DNA from: a virus
IMG/VR virus record: IMGVR_UViG_3300025864_000001
Coordinates: 1 to 64,000 of that record
Reading direction: 5' to 3' (one strand)
Length of the DNA: 64,000 nucleotides
Each line of letters starts with the position of its first letter. The first letter of the stretch is position 1. The translations under genes were made by a program, and so were the position numbers. The notes under the pieces are model-generated. The model did not search any database, was not told where the DNA came from, and worked only from the letters and a program-made list of their open reading frames with translations. Below, piece by piece: positions 1-8,960 of the stretch.

Positions 1-560
1 CCCATAGATTCCTTTATGATCTGTGTGTGATTGGAATATTCCCATGTTCCTGATACTGCACCTGTTGGCTGTCCTGATCCTTCAGAGAAGGCACTGGATA
101 TAATCACAATTTCTTCTCCTGCGGTGAGTGCGGGGAACTGGTCGGTTATCTCATTGAGACGTACCGTTATTACCGGGGCTCCCGGAACGCCTACGTTTCT
201 GGTAATGACTATTCCTGTAACCTCATTTGGAAATAAGATTTCGTCATATAACCTAACATAAAAATTGTTATTAGAGTCAAGGTCAATCGGGTCAAGTGTA
301 AACGATATGTTTGCGCCCACTGCGGGTTGTGCAACATTAGCGAGAACATGAATAACCTCGTGAATATGATTGTCTTCAAAGTGTCCGTATGTGTCTTGTG
401 ATACCGGCAGTTCAAATCCCATGGATCTGATTAACTGAAAGTACGATGCTCCCTGATCTCCGAACCTGTTGAATAACACGTTCATTATCTCCGGCTTATG
501 AATATCAAAGCCTGATACGATATCTGAGGCATATATTTGAGCAATAGCTTCTGGTCCCAT
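1..560 (-). CDS. Major capsid protein (candidate), C-terminal part outside window
   Basis: The frame is open from an ATG at 560 to the window edge, so at least 186 residues are seen. The product starts MGPEAIAQIYASDIVSGFD and continues with a segment reading FGDQGASYFQLIRSMGFELP, then a GHFEDNHIHE segment and a beta-rich part. This N-terminal pattern (helix, then a statement-like 'DQG..YF', 'HFE..WIHE') resembles capsid proteins of Bacteroidetes podoviruses as I know them. Position supports it: it is the next gene after terL, portal and scaffold in the same direction, which is the usual place of the capsid gene. There is no clear Shine-Dalgarno; the start is preceded by an A/T-rich leader. 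Alternative: another head protein such as a head-closure or decoration protein. The window edge prevents a length check. Confidence 0.7.
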   Translation of the reverse strand, partial: MGPEAIAQIYASDIVSGFDIHKPEIMNVLFNRFGDQGASYFQLIRSMGFELPVSQDTYGHFEDNHIHEVIHVLANVAQPAVGANISFTLDPIDLDSNNNFYVRLYDEILFPNEVTGIVITRNVGVPGAPVITVRLNEITDQFPALTAGEEIVIISSAFSEGSGQPTGAVSGTWEYSNHTQIIKESM

Positions 561-626
561 TTGTTTAATTTTTAATTATGAATACTATCAAAATACATTG
601 CCTCTTGTGATTACTGTCTTAAAAAA

Positions 627-1844
627 CTACCTTTTAAATTCCATCTCGTAAGCCTTCTGACGTTGCTCCTCCTCAGTTGATAACACTTTTGCTGCTGGTG
701 CAGTATCGTTGTTCTTCGGAGAAGGATTGTGGTAAACTTTTAATATCTCCTCTTCGGTCATACTTCTTGCACGCTCAAATATGGCGTGATAGATTTCCTC
801 CCGGTGAGTAAATAATATGTCGGAGTACATTGCTTCTGCAACACTCGTGACGTTTGCTTGGTTAACTTCCATCTGGTTGCTAACTACATAGTCAAGAGCA
901 TTCTTTAATACAACCTTCTGCGACTCCTCTGGTAATACAAAGTTGACGATAGGTTCTTTTCCTCCTTTGAGGGTTATCGGAATCTTTGCAAACTCCGCAC
1001 CCATCTTTTCGTTTACCTCTGTCCATGCGGTTGTCTGGGATTTCTCAATCTCAGGTGTCCACTTGGACTTGTTAGCAGGCTCATCTGCTGAAAACTCTGG
1101 CATTTTAATCTTCCCTTTGAGTTCCTGAAGTTTGGTTTTTGCTTTCCCTCCATCGGTTGTTACACCTATAAGGTTCGACTCATAATCCAACTTGTTTTGT
1201 TCCAGTTCCTCTTGGGTAAGGTCGCCAGATTCTACCCTTTTGGGATCAATCTTTGAAGAATCCACGTTGTATTTCGTCTCGAAATACCTGCGTACCTGTG
1301 GTTCCTTTCCTGCCGATGAAGGATTCTCAATAATGTGCTGCATGACTAAAGCATCCATGTCTCCCATGTTTGCCACATCAGTAACATTTAACTTATTGAA
1401 AACCGCTGCATCTTTAATGCCCGTGTCACGCACAAACTCATTAAGCTTGGCAAGGTCGTCACTCGCGAAATTATGTTTCGGCTTTGCCTTTAACTGAGTC
1501 TCAAGTGTCTGGTTCTTCTGTCTCAGAGTCTCCAGTTCCTGAAGTGATGCGGGTATATTTGCTTTTTTAAAATCCTCAACTGTCTTAAACTGCTCACCCC
1601 ACATCTCATGGAGCATGGCAGCGCGGATAGTCTCTGGGTTTAGTACGTTCTTTGGATCAACCGGAGGCACGGGTGGTGCTGCCGGAGGTGTTGTTGGGGG
1701 TGTAGCAGGTGGAGTTGCCGGAGGTGTTGCCGGAGGTTCTTCGCCTTTCCCTCTTATCTGTTCTGCGATTTTTGCCGAATCGACACCTTCAATGCTCATT
1801 AGAGCTTCCATTTCTGCGTCTCTGCCGTCATTCTTTTTTGCCAT
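627..1844 (-). CDS. Scaffolding / capsid assembly protein (candidate)
   Basis: This is a 405-residue, highly charged, mostly helical protein between portal and capsid genes. Residues about 36-63 form a proline-rich run of PPAT units encoded by a 12-nt tandem repeat, followed by a helical region with a coiled-coil-like stretch (LQELETLRQKNQTLETQL, about residues 100-118). The C-terminus is rich in Glu, Gln and Arg. Gene position between portal and capsid and the charged, low-complexity, coiled-coil composition are the usual signs of a scaffold. No protease triad was recognised, so a fused prohead protease is not supported. It begins 38 bases after the portal stop. Confidence 0.6.
   Translation of the reverse strand: MAKKNDGRDAEMEALMSIEGVDSAKIAEQIRGKGEEPPATPPATPPATPPTTPPAAPPVPPVDPKNVLNPETIRAAMLHEMWGEQFKTVEDFKKANIPASLQELETLRQKNQTLETQLKAKPKHNFASDDLAKLNEFVRDTGIKDAAVFNKLNVTDVANMGDMDALVMQHIIENPSSAGKEPQVRRYFETKYNVDSSKIDPKRVESGDLTQEELEQNKLDYESNLIGVTTDGGKAKTKLQELKGKIKMPEFSADEPANKSKWTPEIEKSQTTAWTEVNEKMGAEFAKIPITLKGGKEPIVNFVLPEESQKVVLKNALDYVVSNQMEVNQANVTSVAEAMYSDILFTHREEIYHAIFERARSMTEEEILKVYHNPSPKNNDTAPAAKVLSTEEEQRQKAYEMEFKR
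1661..1746 (-). repeat. 12-nt tandem repeat coding PPAT units
   Basis: Inside the scaffold gene, near-identical 12-base units (plus-strand form gccggaggtgtt) are repeated about six times and encode the proline-rich linker PPATPPATPPATPP and its diverged continuation. Because the unit is a multiple of three, gain or loss of units would change linker length without shifting frame. Confidence 0.8.
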
Positions 1845-1882
1845 AGCATCAAATTATTTTGATTTTACAAATGTAAAGAAAA

Positions 1883-4165
1883 TTACTGTGTTGGTGCGGG
1901 TACTTGCTGTTCTGCCGATTTCTGAATTATCCCAAGGCTACTATTAAGTCCGGCCAACTCCATATCTCTTTTGTGTTGTAACTGAGCATAACTCTCATCA
2001 ATCTGTTTTTTGGCTTCATATAATCTTATTGCATCATCCGTCTTAGCTTTTTGTAGAACTTGAGCTGCCTCAGATTTGAGTTTAATATCTCCCTGTTCCC
2101 GTTGTTTATCCAAGTCCATGTTCTCTCTCTGTAACTTTAGCTGTCTCTCTTTGTTCTTTTTGCTTTTATGGTTCAAAAATGCCTCTGCATATTTTAGACT
2201 TCCCGACTCCAAAAGTCTTTCTATCATCAAAAAGTCCGGTAACTCAATTCCGATTATCCCATCCCTATCAGGTGACATTGCTGTGATCGCTGCCTGACGG
2301 ATAACATCTTTTCGTTCCTTGGTCGGTTTTGCCTCATATTTGATGAAATAATCCGCATCCACGGCATCTGCACCAACGCTTATTATCTGCACTCCAATAG
2401 TCCCTATCACTGGCATATAGCCTGTATAAGCCTCTTTATCGTGCTTAATAAGCAGTTGCATCCTCAATGATATATTCTTTGCAGTTTGCTCTTTAATGGT
2501 CAGATAACCACTATAAATATATCGCAATGCGTTATTTGTGGCTGCCATAGCAATCTCTGATCCACCTACCGACTGTTCGGGATTTGGTGTTGAGGCATCA
2601 GCGATCTGACTTATACCCGTCATGTCACGTATGGCATTAGCATTAAAGTCCCATACGGCAATGAACTCGGTTAACTGTGGTCCAATACCTCCTATTAACT
2701 CCTGTATCGGTCTATAACCTCCCGGTGCGTTAGGTATTCCTCTATGCGTGGTGGACTTATATAGTAAGTCTCCGGTCTGTGTCAGTATCTTCAAAAGGTC
2801 TAACGGTTGTAACTTATTACCTCCCAGAGTCATGTTCTGTAATGCGGTAAACTCAATGGCAATACCTGAAGGTCTGGCTTTAGCAATAGCGTTTTGTAGT
2901 TTGAAATAAGCGAGTACCATCTGGTGTACGTGTGTCTCTGCAAGGCTTACAAGTGATCTGAATGGTAGTTTGTAAAGGTGATATGACAACTCCACTTCTT
3001 TCTTGCCCGGACGTGGCACGTCATACTGTAATCCAAAATCGTACGTGTAGTCAGTACCAATTATCCACTTGCATTTATAAACAACTTTTATGTCAAACTT
3101 ATCAGTCTTTTTCTTCTCAGTGTCATAAACGACTCCCCATTTCTCATCGTACATGTTCTCCGTGCCATCGGGTGATTTTCTCTTGGTCTTATAGGTGCTG
3201 TTTGTCGAACACCACTCCGAGTCCATCACATCAACCAAAGTGCCATCATAATTACCCGTATGGGCATCATCGTCATAAGTATAATTATCAAGACCGGGGC
3301 TGTACTGCCGTGCCAGTGCGATTAATTCACTTTCCGGTATGTCAGGATTGAGTTTACGAAGATCCGAGATAAGCACCTGTATGATCTCGCCTCCATATCC
3401 CATGTTTTTATGATTGTTGTGTTTTGAATATTGTCCTACAAAACAGGCAGGATCAACATACCGTACCCTTACTTTTTTGGTGTACTGATCGGTATAGTCT
3501 TTTGTGGCTAAGCAGTTTATCACGCACGCATCCCTGATGATCTGTTTCTTAATCTCTTTCCAGTCGGATATGTAGAACGTGTAATCAAGTCCCTGTTCAA
3601 TCTCTGTCTCTTTTGCGAGTTTAAATCCACCAGCTCCTTCGTATAGATTCAGTTCCTCCATTGACTCAGGGACATACTCTCCTGACCTGTCAATGCCCAT
3701 GGATTTATCAATATAATCAAGTATTTCTTTGAACTTCATCCGGTACTGCATGTCTAACTTAGCAGCCTCTTTTTCATCTGTACTGGAAGGATCAACGGCT
3801 GTGGCGACTACCTGATGATCGGTCTGCTCCATCATGCCCTCAACGACTCTTAGAAACTTAGGAAGGATTGAAGGGATGTCCCAATTGATGTTCATGTAGC
3901 CTGTCATGGCTGCATTGGGATCGGCTATGTCGAGTAGTATTTTCTGATATTGTCTGACGCTCTGTCTGCCATCTGCCAACTCCCGTAATGCCGCAAACTC
4001 ACTTACGCTACTGAATGGTATTGCAGAATTTTTCCCTTGTTTATAACGAGCATACATGGCTTCACACCACTTCTTTCCCCATTTTTCATTCTTGTCAGCA
4101 GGGTTTATGTCATCCTTTGGGAAAGGATACCCGCCTTTGGTGTATGATTCGAGTGAGAATGCCAT
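1883..4165 (-). CDS. Portal protein
   Basis: A 760-residue protein lying directly between terL and the scaffold gene. Portal proteins form the dodecameric DNA-entry ring at one capsid vertex. The length matches large podovirus/crAss-like portals (about 700-800 residues). Visible features agree with a portal: an N-terminal mixed region, a long central part with the segment GISQIADAS followed by NPEQSVGGSEIAMAATNNAL (the usual region near the stem/crown), and a strongly charged helical C-terminus (residues about 670-760, rich in Lys, Gln and Glu) that would form a barrel. No catalytic motif is expected. The start ATG at 4165 lies 24 bases after the terL stop. Identification rests on position, length and composition rather than a signature motif. 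Confidence 0.8.
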   Translation of the reverse strand: MAFSLESYTKGGYPFPKDDINPADKNEKWGKKWCEAMYARYKQGKNSAIPFSSVSEFAALRELADGRQSVRQYQKILLDIADPNAAMTGYMNINWDIPSILPKFLRVVEGMMEQTDHQVVATAVDPSSTDEKEAAKLDMQYRMKFKEILDYIDKSMGIDRSGEYVPESMEELNLYEGAGGFKLAKETEIEQGLDYTFYISDWKEIKKQIIRDACVINCLATKDYTDQYTKKVRVRYVDPACFVGQYSKHNNHKNMGYGGEIIQVLISDLRKLNPDIPESELIALARQYSPGLDNYTYDDDAHTGNYDGTLVDVMDSEWCSTNSTYKTKRKSPDGTENMYDEKWGVVYDTEKKKTDKFDIKVVYKCKWIIGTDYTYDFGLQYDVPRPGKKEVELSYHLYKLPFRSLVSLAETHVHQMVLAYFKLQNAIAKARPSGIAIEFTALQNMTLGGNKLQPLDLLKILTQTGDLLYKSTTHRGIPNAPGGYRPIQELIGGIGPQLTEFIAVWDFNANAIRDMTGISQIADASTPNPEQSVGGSEIAMAATNNALRYIYSGYLTIKEQTAKNISLRMQLLIKHDKEAYTGYMPVIGTIGVQIISVGADAVDADYFIKYEAKPTKERKDVIRQAAITAMSPDRDGIIGIELPDFLMIERLLESGSLKYAEAFLNHKSKKNKERQLKLQRENMDLDKQREQGDIKLKSEAAQVLQKAKTDDAIRLYEAKKQIDESYAQLQHKRDMELAGLNSSLGIIQKSAEQQVPAPTQ

Positions 4166-4189
4166 TTGTCTCAGATATTTTCAGTAAAG

Positions 4190-6511
4190 TTAATATTTTC
4201 TCATTGAACTGTAATCCCTTTTAGTCAAATAACTATCAAGGGTGAACTCCTTCTCATTCAACTCGGCAATCTCATCGTACAATCCACGAGTACCAATTAG
4301 TGCGTATCCGGCTGCTGTAAATAGGTCGTAATTAGTCATGTCTTCGGGTCCGTCAATGTCCCTGCATTCCTCCAATATCTCTATGTGAGTTTCTTCATCA
4401 GCCTCATTCTCAATCCATGTCATGTACTCGGTGAAAATATCCTGTTTAGTCCTGTTTGCGGTGTCTCCGGGAGTGACGCTTATCTTGAAAGTGTTCGGGT
4501 CTATCTTGTAAAGAAGATATCCCTCAAATCCCCTGTCACGAAAGTAGTCCCAAAGGAATGGCACATCTATCTCAGGGAACATCGGCACTCCAAAGTATAT
4601 GCACATCATCAGCATATCCTCACCATAAATGTTTTTGTCAAATGTTCTCTGAGCATAGGTGCAGGCAAACTTCCGCTTCATGGAGAAATTACCGTCTTTT
4701 ATCATGCCTTTCTTAACAACGGCACCACCTCCTTTTGACTTGCGGTTACCTTTGGTTATGTTGAATTTGAACGGGTCGCCTCCTGCCACTCCCCAATGCG
4801 AGTTACCAGGTTTGCGTGTTTGTTCTTCATCACTCCAAAAACTCTTATTCGATTCGCTTTCGTTTAGCTGGTGGCTTATCCTGAACTTACCCTGTGGATT
4901 GGCTGTGAATATCACCCTGCTATCACGTATATTGTCCTTCCAACTCATATTGCCTACTGCAATATCCTGCCTTGCCATAGACAGGTTATCAATATAGGTT
5001 TCAAGTTTATTCATATTAAACCCTGATGACTTAGATGCCGTTCTGAAACACTCTGTAAATCGGGTAGGATAAAGCCTTATTTCTTCTGATAGCGATTCCT
5101 GATCGTCAACGAATGCCTTGCGCCTGTTAAACAGAAACTCCTTTGCGCCGACCTGCCTATTGACATATTCAGAGTGTTCGGCTATCAACGTGTTTATGAT
5201 CCTATTGCTTTGTTTATCAGCAGACTCTAACCTGTCATAAGCAATATATTTCGATTGTTCTTTTGTCGGGGTGTTTATAATACTATTACCATGCTTGTCA
5301 ATAAACCCTTCCAACCCATCGTAGGCAGGAATGAATAATGTAGCGAGTCCTGATCTGGTCTGCCCGTTCTGTGTACGTTCATAGAATTTACTCATCATAC
5401 ACTGGTGCTTAAATGCCTTGCCTCCACCCTTCTCCATCTCCCCTACCGTGGATGTCTTAACAGTAAATCCAATTATCTTTGCTCCAATAGAAAGACATTC
5501 TTTTACAACGGTGTGCCTGTCCCAGCACGACAATCCTTTTTTAAGTTTCCCCACCTCATCATCGTGATGAAAATACAACTTATCACCATCATAAGCTGAG
5601 GCATCGGCCATCTCATAATTGATGCTCGATTCAAGTCCAAGTTCTGATGTTGCTAATGCACCACGTGATGAAAGTCTTTTCGCCGGAGGAGAAAATGATA
5701 GTTCGGTTTTTGGAGACGTTGACCCTTCATAGTTAGGTTTGAAGAAGAATGGTAATTTTTTCCATGGTGCTACAAGATGTCTGAGAAAGCATTTGCGAGC
5801 CTGTATGTCATTCATGGACTGTATGCCTCCGAATGCTGCCATCGTGCGTGAGATGATCTCATAGCCGATACACTCAGCCTTATATGTTGCACCTTCACGT
5901 CTGTGTTTTGGGTAATTGAACCCGTAAAATAACCTTCTTCCAAAGTCCACCCAGATGTATTTCCCGTGTTTATCCTGCACCGCAAAGCCATCACTATTGA
6001 CCCTTGGTGCCTTTGCCTCAGTGTAGATATAACGTGCAAATAGAAAGAATCTCCTGTCCCTGTCTCTGTATTCTGGTAATCCGGTGTCTATCTTCCACCA
6101 TCCGCAATAGAAATAGTGCCATCCGTCAATGTATGTAGGTACGCCATTATTGTAAAACCAATAACCATAAAGCCTCCTGTCCCATTGTGTTTTAATAAAA
6201 TCAATCTCCTCAGTATAGATGTCCTTGTGATCTTCTAACTCCTCCCATATCTCATCAAGAGTCTCAAACTTGATCTGCAGTTCCTTTAATCGTTTTGGTA
6301 GTTTTGGAGGATGCCATATTTGTTCACTGGCAGGAAGTCCCCAATTATCTATCAGGTGTGGTTCTGGTGGCTCTGGCAGTGGCAGCAATATCGGTATAAG
6401 GTCTTTGTCATCGGTATTCACCCATACACCTTTCTCTGCATCCTCATACTGCGCGAGTATCTGAGCATCAACTTCTTTATAGTAGCGTTTTAAGAGTGCG
6501 AGATGATTCAT
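4190..6511 (-). CDS. terL: Terminase large subunit
   Basis: The 773-residue product is the DNA-packaging motor, with an N-terminal ATPase and a C-terminal RNase H-like nuclease. The ATPase region shows a hydrophobic strand ending in the acidic pair of HHDDEVGKL (about residues 320-328), which fits the Walker B/DE-x-GK pattern of large crAss-like terminases. In the nuclease half, acidic residues appear in order: VAGGDPF, then VPMFPEIDVP, then YDLFTAAGYAL near the C-terminus, fitting a three-carboxylate site. I chose ATG 6511 (MNHLALLKRYY) because it overlaps the stop of the upstream gene as ATGA; a TTG start 21 bases earlier is possible but less likely. It is followed by portal, scaffold and capsid genes. 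Confidence 0.88.
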   Translation of the reverse strand: MNHLALLKRYYKEVDAQILAQYEDAEKGVWVNTDDKDLIPILLPLPEPPEPHLIDNWGLPASEQIWHPPKLPKRLKELQIKFETLDEIWEELEDHKDIYTEEIDFIKTQWDRRLYGYWFYNNGVPTYIDGWHYFYCGWWKIDTGLPEYRDRDRRFFLFARYIYTEAKAPRVNSDGFAVQDKHGKYIWVDFGRRLFYGFNYPKHRREGATYKAECIGYEIISRTMAAFGGIQSMNDIQARKCFLRHLVAPWKKLPFFFKPNYEGSTSPKTELSFSPPAKRLSSRGALATSELGLESSINYEMADASAYDGDKLYFHHDDEVGKLKKGLSCWDRHTVVKECLSIGAKIIGFTVKTSTVGEMEKGGGKAFKHQCMMSKFYERTQNGQTRSGLATLFIPAYDGLEGFIDKHGNSIINTPTKEQSKYIAYDRLESADKQSNRIINTLIAEHSEYVNRQVGAKEFLFNRRKAFVDDQESLSEEIRLYPTRFTECFRTASKSSGFNMNKLETYIDNLSMARQDIAVGNMSWKDNIRDSRVIFTANPQGKFRISHQLNESESNKSFWSDEEQTRKPGNSHWGVAGGDPFKFNITKGNRKSKGGGAVVKKGMIKDGNFSMKRKFACTYAQRTFDKNIYGEDMLMMCIYFGVPMFPEIDVPFLWDYFRDRGFEGYLLYKIDPNTFKISVTPGDTANRTKQDIFTEYMTWIENEADEETHIEILEECRDIDGPEDMTNYDLFTAAGYALIGTRGLYDEIAELNEKEFTLDSYLTKRDYSSMRKY

Positions 6512-7233
6512 ATCGTAATCCAATATTTGCAATTCACATCATCTGTTTGTACCGGAAGTCCGGGAAACCAATCTGCAGGAAACACTGCCTTTGCCTTAGA
6601 TAGCCATGCACCCCACCAACTGAATGTACTATTTGAACCTATGATGTATTCTGCTTTTGTCAGTAAATAAAAATCTTCTATTGGGGTATTGCTTACATAT
6701 TCAAAATCTTCTTTTATGGTGTCTTTTGCTTTTTGTAAGTCATCAGTGATAACAATTACTTTCCTGTCCGGCAATCTCTTTAATGCCTCCATATAATACG
6801 CCTGACTCATATTATTAAATCCCATTGCAAGATACTGAGGTGCGTAGTTACGGCAATGAAGCAATACACAATCCTTATATGGCGTCTCCCCCCTGTCTTT
6901 TAGCGTGAAATAATGCCTGATCAAATCTGTACAATGTTCAAAATACTTTTCTGACTGCATATATCCCCAAATAGATGAATTATCCGGTATGTTGAATCCC
7001 AAGAAGTTCCCTTCCGGTATCTCCACGTTCTGATAGTTTCCGGGAATTACGGGTGGCAATGGATTGACAAAATAATCCTGATTATTCCATGCCGGAAAAC
7101 CATATGAATAACCATTCTTTACAGCGATACCTATTGTCGAGGCAATAAAAAACAAAATATTACCAAAAGTATTGTCTCCTCTTTGGTCTGCTTTTGGTCG
7201 GTTATTAAACCATTCGTTCCTAAATGTTACCAT
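6508..7233 (-). CDS. Alpha-1,2-fucosyltransferase-like glycosyltransferase (GT11)
   Basis: The 241-residue product carries a C-terminal segment NSTFSWWGAWLS followed by VFPADWF, the most conserved block of GT11 alpha-1,2-fucosyltransferases, which transfer fucose from GDP-fucose. An HCRNYAPQY segment sits where GT11 enzymes have their HxRRGDY nucleotide-binding motif; the RGD part is altered, so the donor may differ. The N-terminus (RGDNTFGNILFFIAS) replaces the usual G-GN-LFQ start. The start at 7233 overlaps the previous gene by seven bases, and its stop overlaps terL, so it is translationally coupled on both sides. Likely last gene of a glycan-modification cassette. Glycan target unknown. 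Confidence 0.78.
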   Translation of the reverse strand: MVTFRNEWFNNRPKADQRGDNTFGNILFFIASTIGIAVKNGYSYGFPAWNNQDYFVNPLPPVIPGNYQNVEIPEGNFLGFNIPDNSSIWGYMQSEKYFEHCTDLIRHYFTLKDRGETPYKDCVLLHCRNYAPQYLAMGFNNMSQAYYMEALKRLPDRKVIVITDDLQKAKDTIKEDFEYVSNTPIEDFYLLTKAEYIIGSNSTFSWWGAWLSKAKAVFPADWFPGLPVQTDDVNCKYWITI

Positions 7234-7847
7234 GGTTTTAGATATAATGCGTCCCCCCATGTTTTCGGGGTATTGTCTGTTAATACTCTGGCAAATCCAA
7301 ACTCTTTCAAAAAGTTATCAAGATCACCTACAAGACAACACCCTTTATAAACTTCTTCAAAGTTAACTTCTGTATAGATAATATCAATGGATGAAAGTGT
7401 TTCGACTGCTCCTTTAAAAACCTCAAGTTCATATCCCTGAACGTCAATATTGATCATGTTATAGAATTTCCTTTGATAGGCAATGTCGTCTAACTTGCAA
7501 ACTTTCACAGTCTCTTTTTTATCAAAGACTATTTCAGGATATTGCTTTAAATGAGTCCCCGGTTCGAGCAATGAACAACTCTGCCCTTTATTAATCGTCT
7601 CTACAAACATTTCTTTTTCACCTACTTCATTCCCAAGGGCTATGTTGAATATCCGTATGTAATCATCTATGGCTATCCTACGATGTAATTCATCACAGTT
7701 CGCAGCGATTGGTTCAAAGAAAATCATGTTCTTAATGCCTTGTTTTTTATAATCCTCATACTCCTCGCCATAATGAGCTCCAATATGCAATACACCTCGT
7801 ATATTCAGATTAAAGTCTTTTACTATTTTATCAAGTTTTATAAGCAT
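7227..7847 (-). CDS. FkbM-family methyltransferase
   Basis: The 206-residue protein has the FkbM SAM-binding pattern: GVLHIGAHYGEEYEDY (motif I, about residues 18-33), an acidic motif II ending in FFEPI, a downstream NIALGN segment typical of FkbM proteins, and NINIDVQGYELEVFKGA-like sequence (MINIDVQGYELEVFKGA, about 132-148), the diagnostic IDVEGxE block. FkbM enzymes usually O-methylate sugars or polyketide hydroxyls. Its neighbours are glycosyltransferases, so methylation of a glycan is the likely job. It overlaps the upstream gene by ten bases and the downstream GT11 gene by seven. Confidence 0.88.
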   Translation of the reverse strand: MLIKLDKIVKDFNLNIRGVLHIGAHYGEEYEDYKKQGIKNMIFFEPIAANCDELHRRIAIDDYIRIFNIALGNEVGEKEMFVETINKGQSCSLLEPGTHLKQYPEIVFDKKETVKVCKLDDIAYQRKFYNMINIDVQGYELEVFKGAVETLSSIDIIYTEVNFEEVYKGCCLVGDLDNFLKEFGFARVLTDNTPKTWGDALYLKPW

Positions 7848-8377
7848 TTTGCAACAAGTATATCGTTTGGATAAAAAATATTCAGATTGTAATCATAACC
7901 ATCTTCAAATGTGAAAACATAACTCGGATTTATTTCCTCTATTTTTTTTATTAAATCAGAGGTGTCAAATCCACGTGTTGCTTTGTGCCATCCACGAAGG
8001 TCATCAATCAATATGGTATGTGTCTTTATGGGATGTTCTTTTATTTCATCCAACTCTTGTAAAAGTGGTGAATTGACCCTTCCTACGGCCGTCCCTACTC
8101 CGCAATAATGACCATCAAGCCAAAAAGTTATCGGAACTGTAATGTTATTTATGACTTTTGATAATTCATTTGAAGAATCGCCTTGTATCAAAATAACTTT
8201 ACTATTATTTATAAATCTTTTTGCACATTGCTCGTGAAGTTCCAAGGATAGTTCAATAGAATAAACCATATTAAATCCCTCATCTAATGCTTGCTGCACG
8301 CCATCCCCATGAAATGTTCCCGTCTCGACGAAAACCGGGTTAGAATACTTTTTAAACAATCCTTTACTTGCTGACAT
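7838..8377 (-). CDS. SAM-dependent methyltransferase-like protein
   Basis: A 179-residue protein with a Rossmann-type N-terminal half: PVFVETGTFHGDGVQQAL at about residues 13-30 has the glycine pattern of motif I, VYSIELS is the acidic strand 2 end, and VILIQGDSSNEL matches the motif III region. A later FWLDGHY and TILIDDLRGWH provide acidic residues at strand ends. This layout occurs in small methyltransferases next to sugar-modifying genes. It overlaps its neighbours on both sides within the cassette. The precise family (FkbM-like or a separate class) is uncertain, and catalysis is inferred only from the fold pattern. Confidence 0.65.
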   Translation of the reverse strand: MSASKGLFKKYSNPVFVETGTFHGDGVQQALDEGFNMVYSIELSLELHEQCAKRFINNSKVILIQGDSSNELSKVINNITVPITFWLDGHYCGVGTAVGRVNSPLLQELDEIKEHPIKTHTILIDDLRGWHKATRGFDTSDLIKKIEEINPSYVFTFEDGYDYNLNIFYPNDILVAKCL

Positions 8378-8960
8378 TGGTATAACGATTAAAATGATTA
8401 ATGATCTGAGTGTAATCTACGTTCATTTCCTCTATATCTGAAAATCCGGGTCTTTGTGTTGCCACAAGTGGACTAACAATAAAACAATTAAATTTTTCCT
8501 GCACCTCTGTAAAGTAAAACACATCAAGCGTATTACGTTCCAATGAACTCCTAAAAAAACGATCGCAATTATTGAGAATATAATCCACAACCCTTTCGGA
8601 ATTATAGATTATCGCATGTGCGCAATAGGCACCCCTGAGTCTGAATAGATTTTCGGAATATTTTTTAATGGGTTGCATTAATGTTGCTCCAAGGTATAAT
8701 AAGTCCCAATCATCTGGCAATTGGCTCATTGCATTTACTACTACTTCCCATGGATGCAATAATACACAGTCATCCTCAAATATGATAAATGGAAATTCAT
8801 TTTCTATGGCGAGTATAGTGAGTTGCGATTCGGTGCATCCCTGCCATCCTGGGTTTGTCTTAATAGCATTAAACCGTTCAACTTCAAAAGGAAATATGTT
8901 TCCTTGGAACTCAATCATCCTATCAGGTCTGCTTTCAAGATTTATTACATACGCTTTCAT
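8364..8960 (-). CDS. GT25-like glycosyltransferase
   Basis: From ATG 8960 the 198-residue product begins MKAYVINLESRPDRM, the start motif of family 25 (LPS/collagen-type) glycosyltransferases. The segment FPFIIFEDDCVL at about residue 60 is the family's EDD metal-binding motif, and DDWDLLYLG follows as in other members. The C-terminus is less conserved. The chosen start overlaps the stop of the radical SAM gene as ATGA; the upstream in-frame ATG would extend the protein by five residues. It is a paralogue of the GT25-like gene at 10695-11327, sharing the P-DDW-LLYLG pattern. Confidence 0.8.
   Translation of the reverse strand: MKAYVINLESRPDRMIEFQGNIFPFEVERFNAIKTNPGWQGCTESQLTILAIENEFPFIIFEDDCVLLHPWEVVVNAMSQLPDDWDLLYLGATLMQPIKKYSENLFRLRGAYCAHAIIYNSERVVDYILNNCDRFFRSSLERNTLDVFYFTEVQEKFNCFIVSPLVATQRPGFSDIEEMNVDYTQIINHFNRYTNVSK

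Noticed and set aside
1868-1875. TACATTTG box before the scaffold gene
   Set aside because: Matches the -7 box on the minus strand, but no -33 element is nearby and the gene is in a continuous head operon; chance is likely.
1615-1947. A Gly/Val-rich plus-strand open frame
   Set aside because: It is the reverse of the PPAT repeat in the scaffold gene, with no start context.
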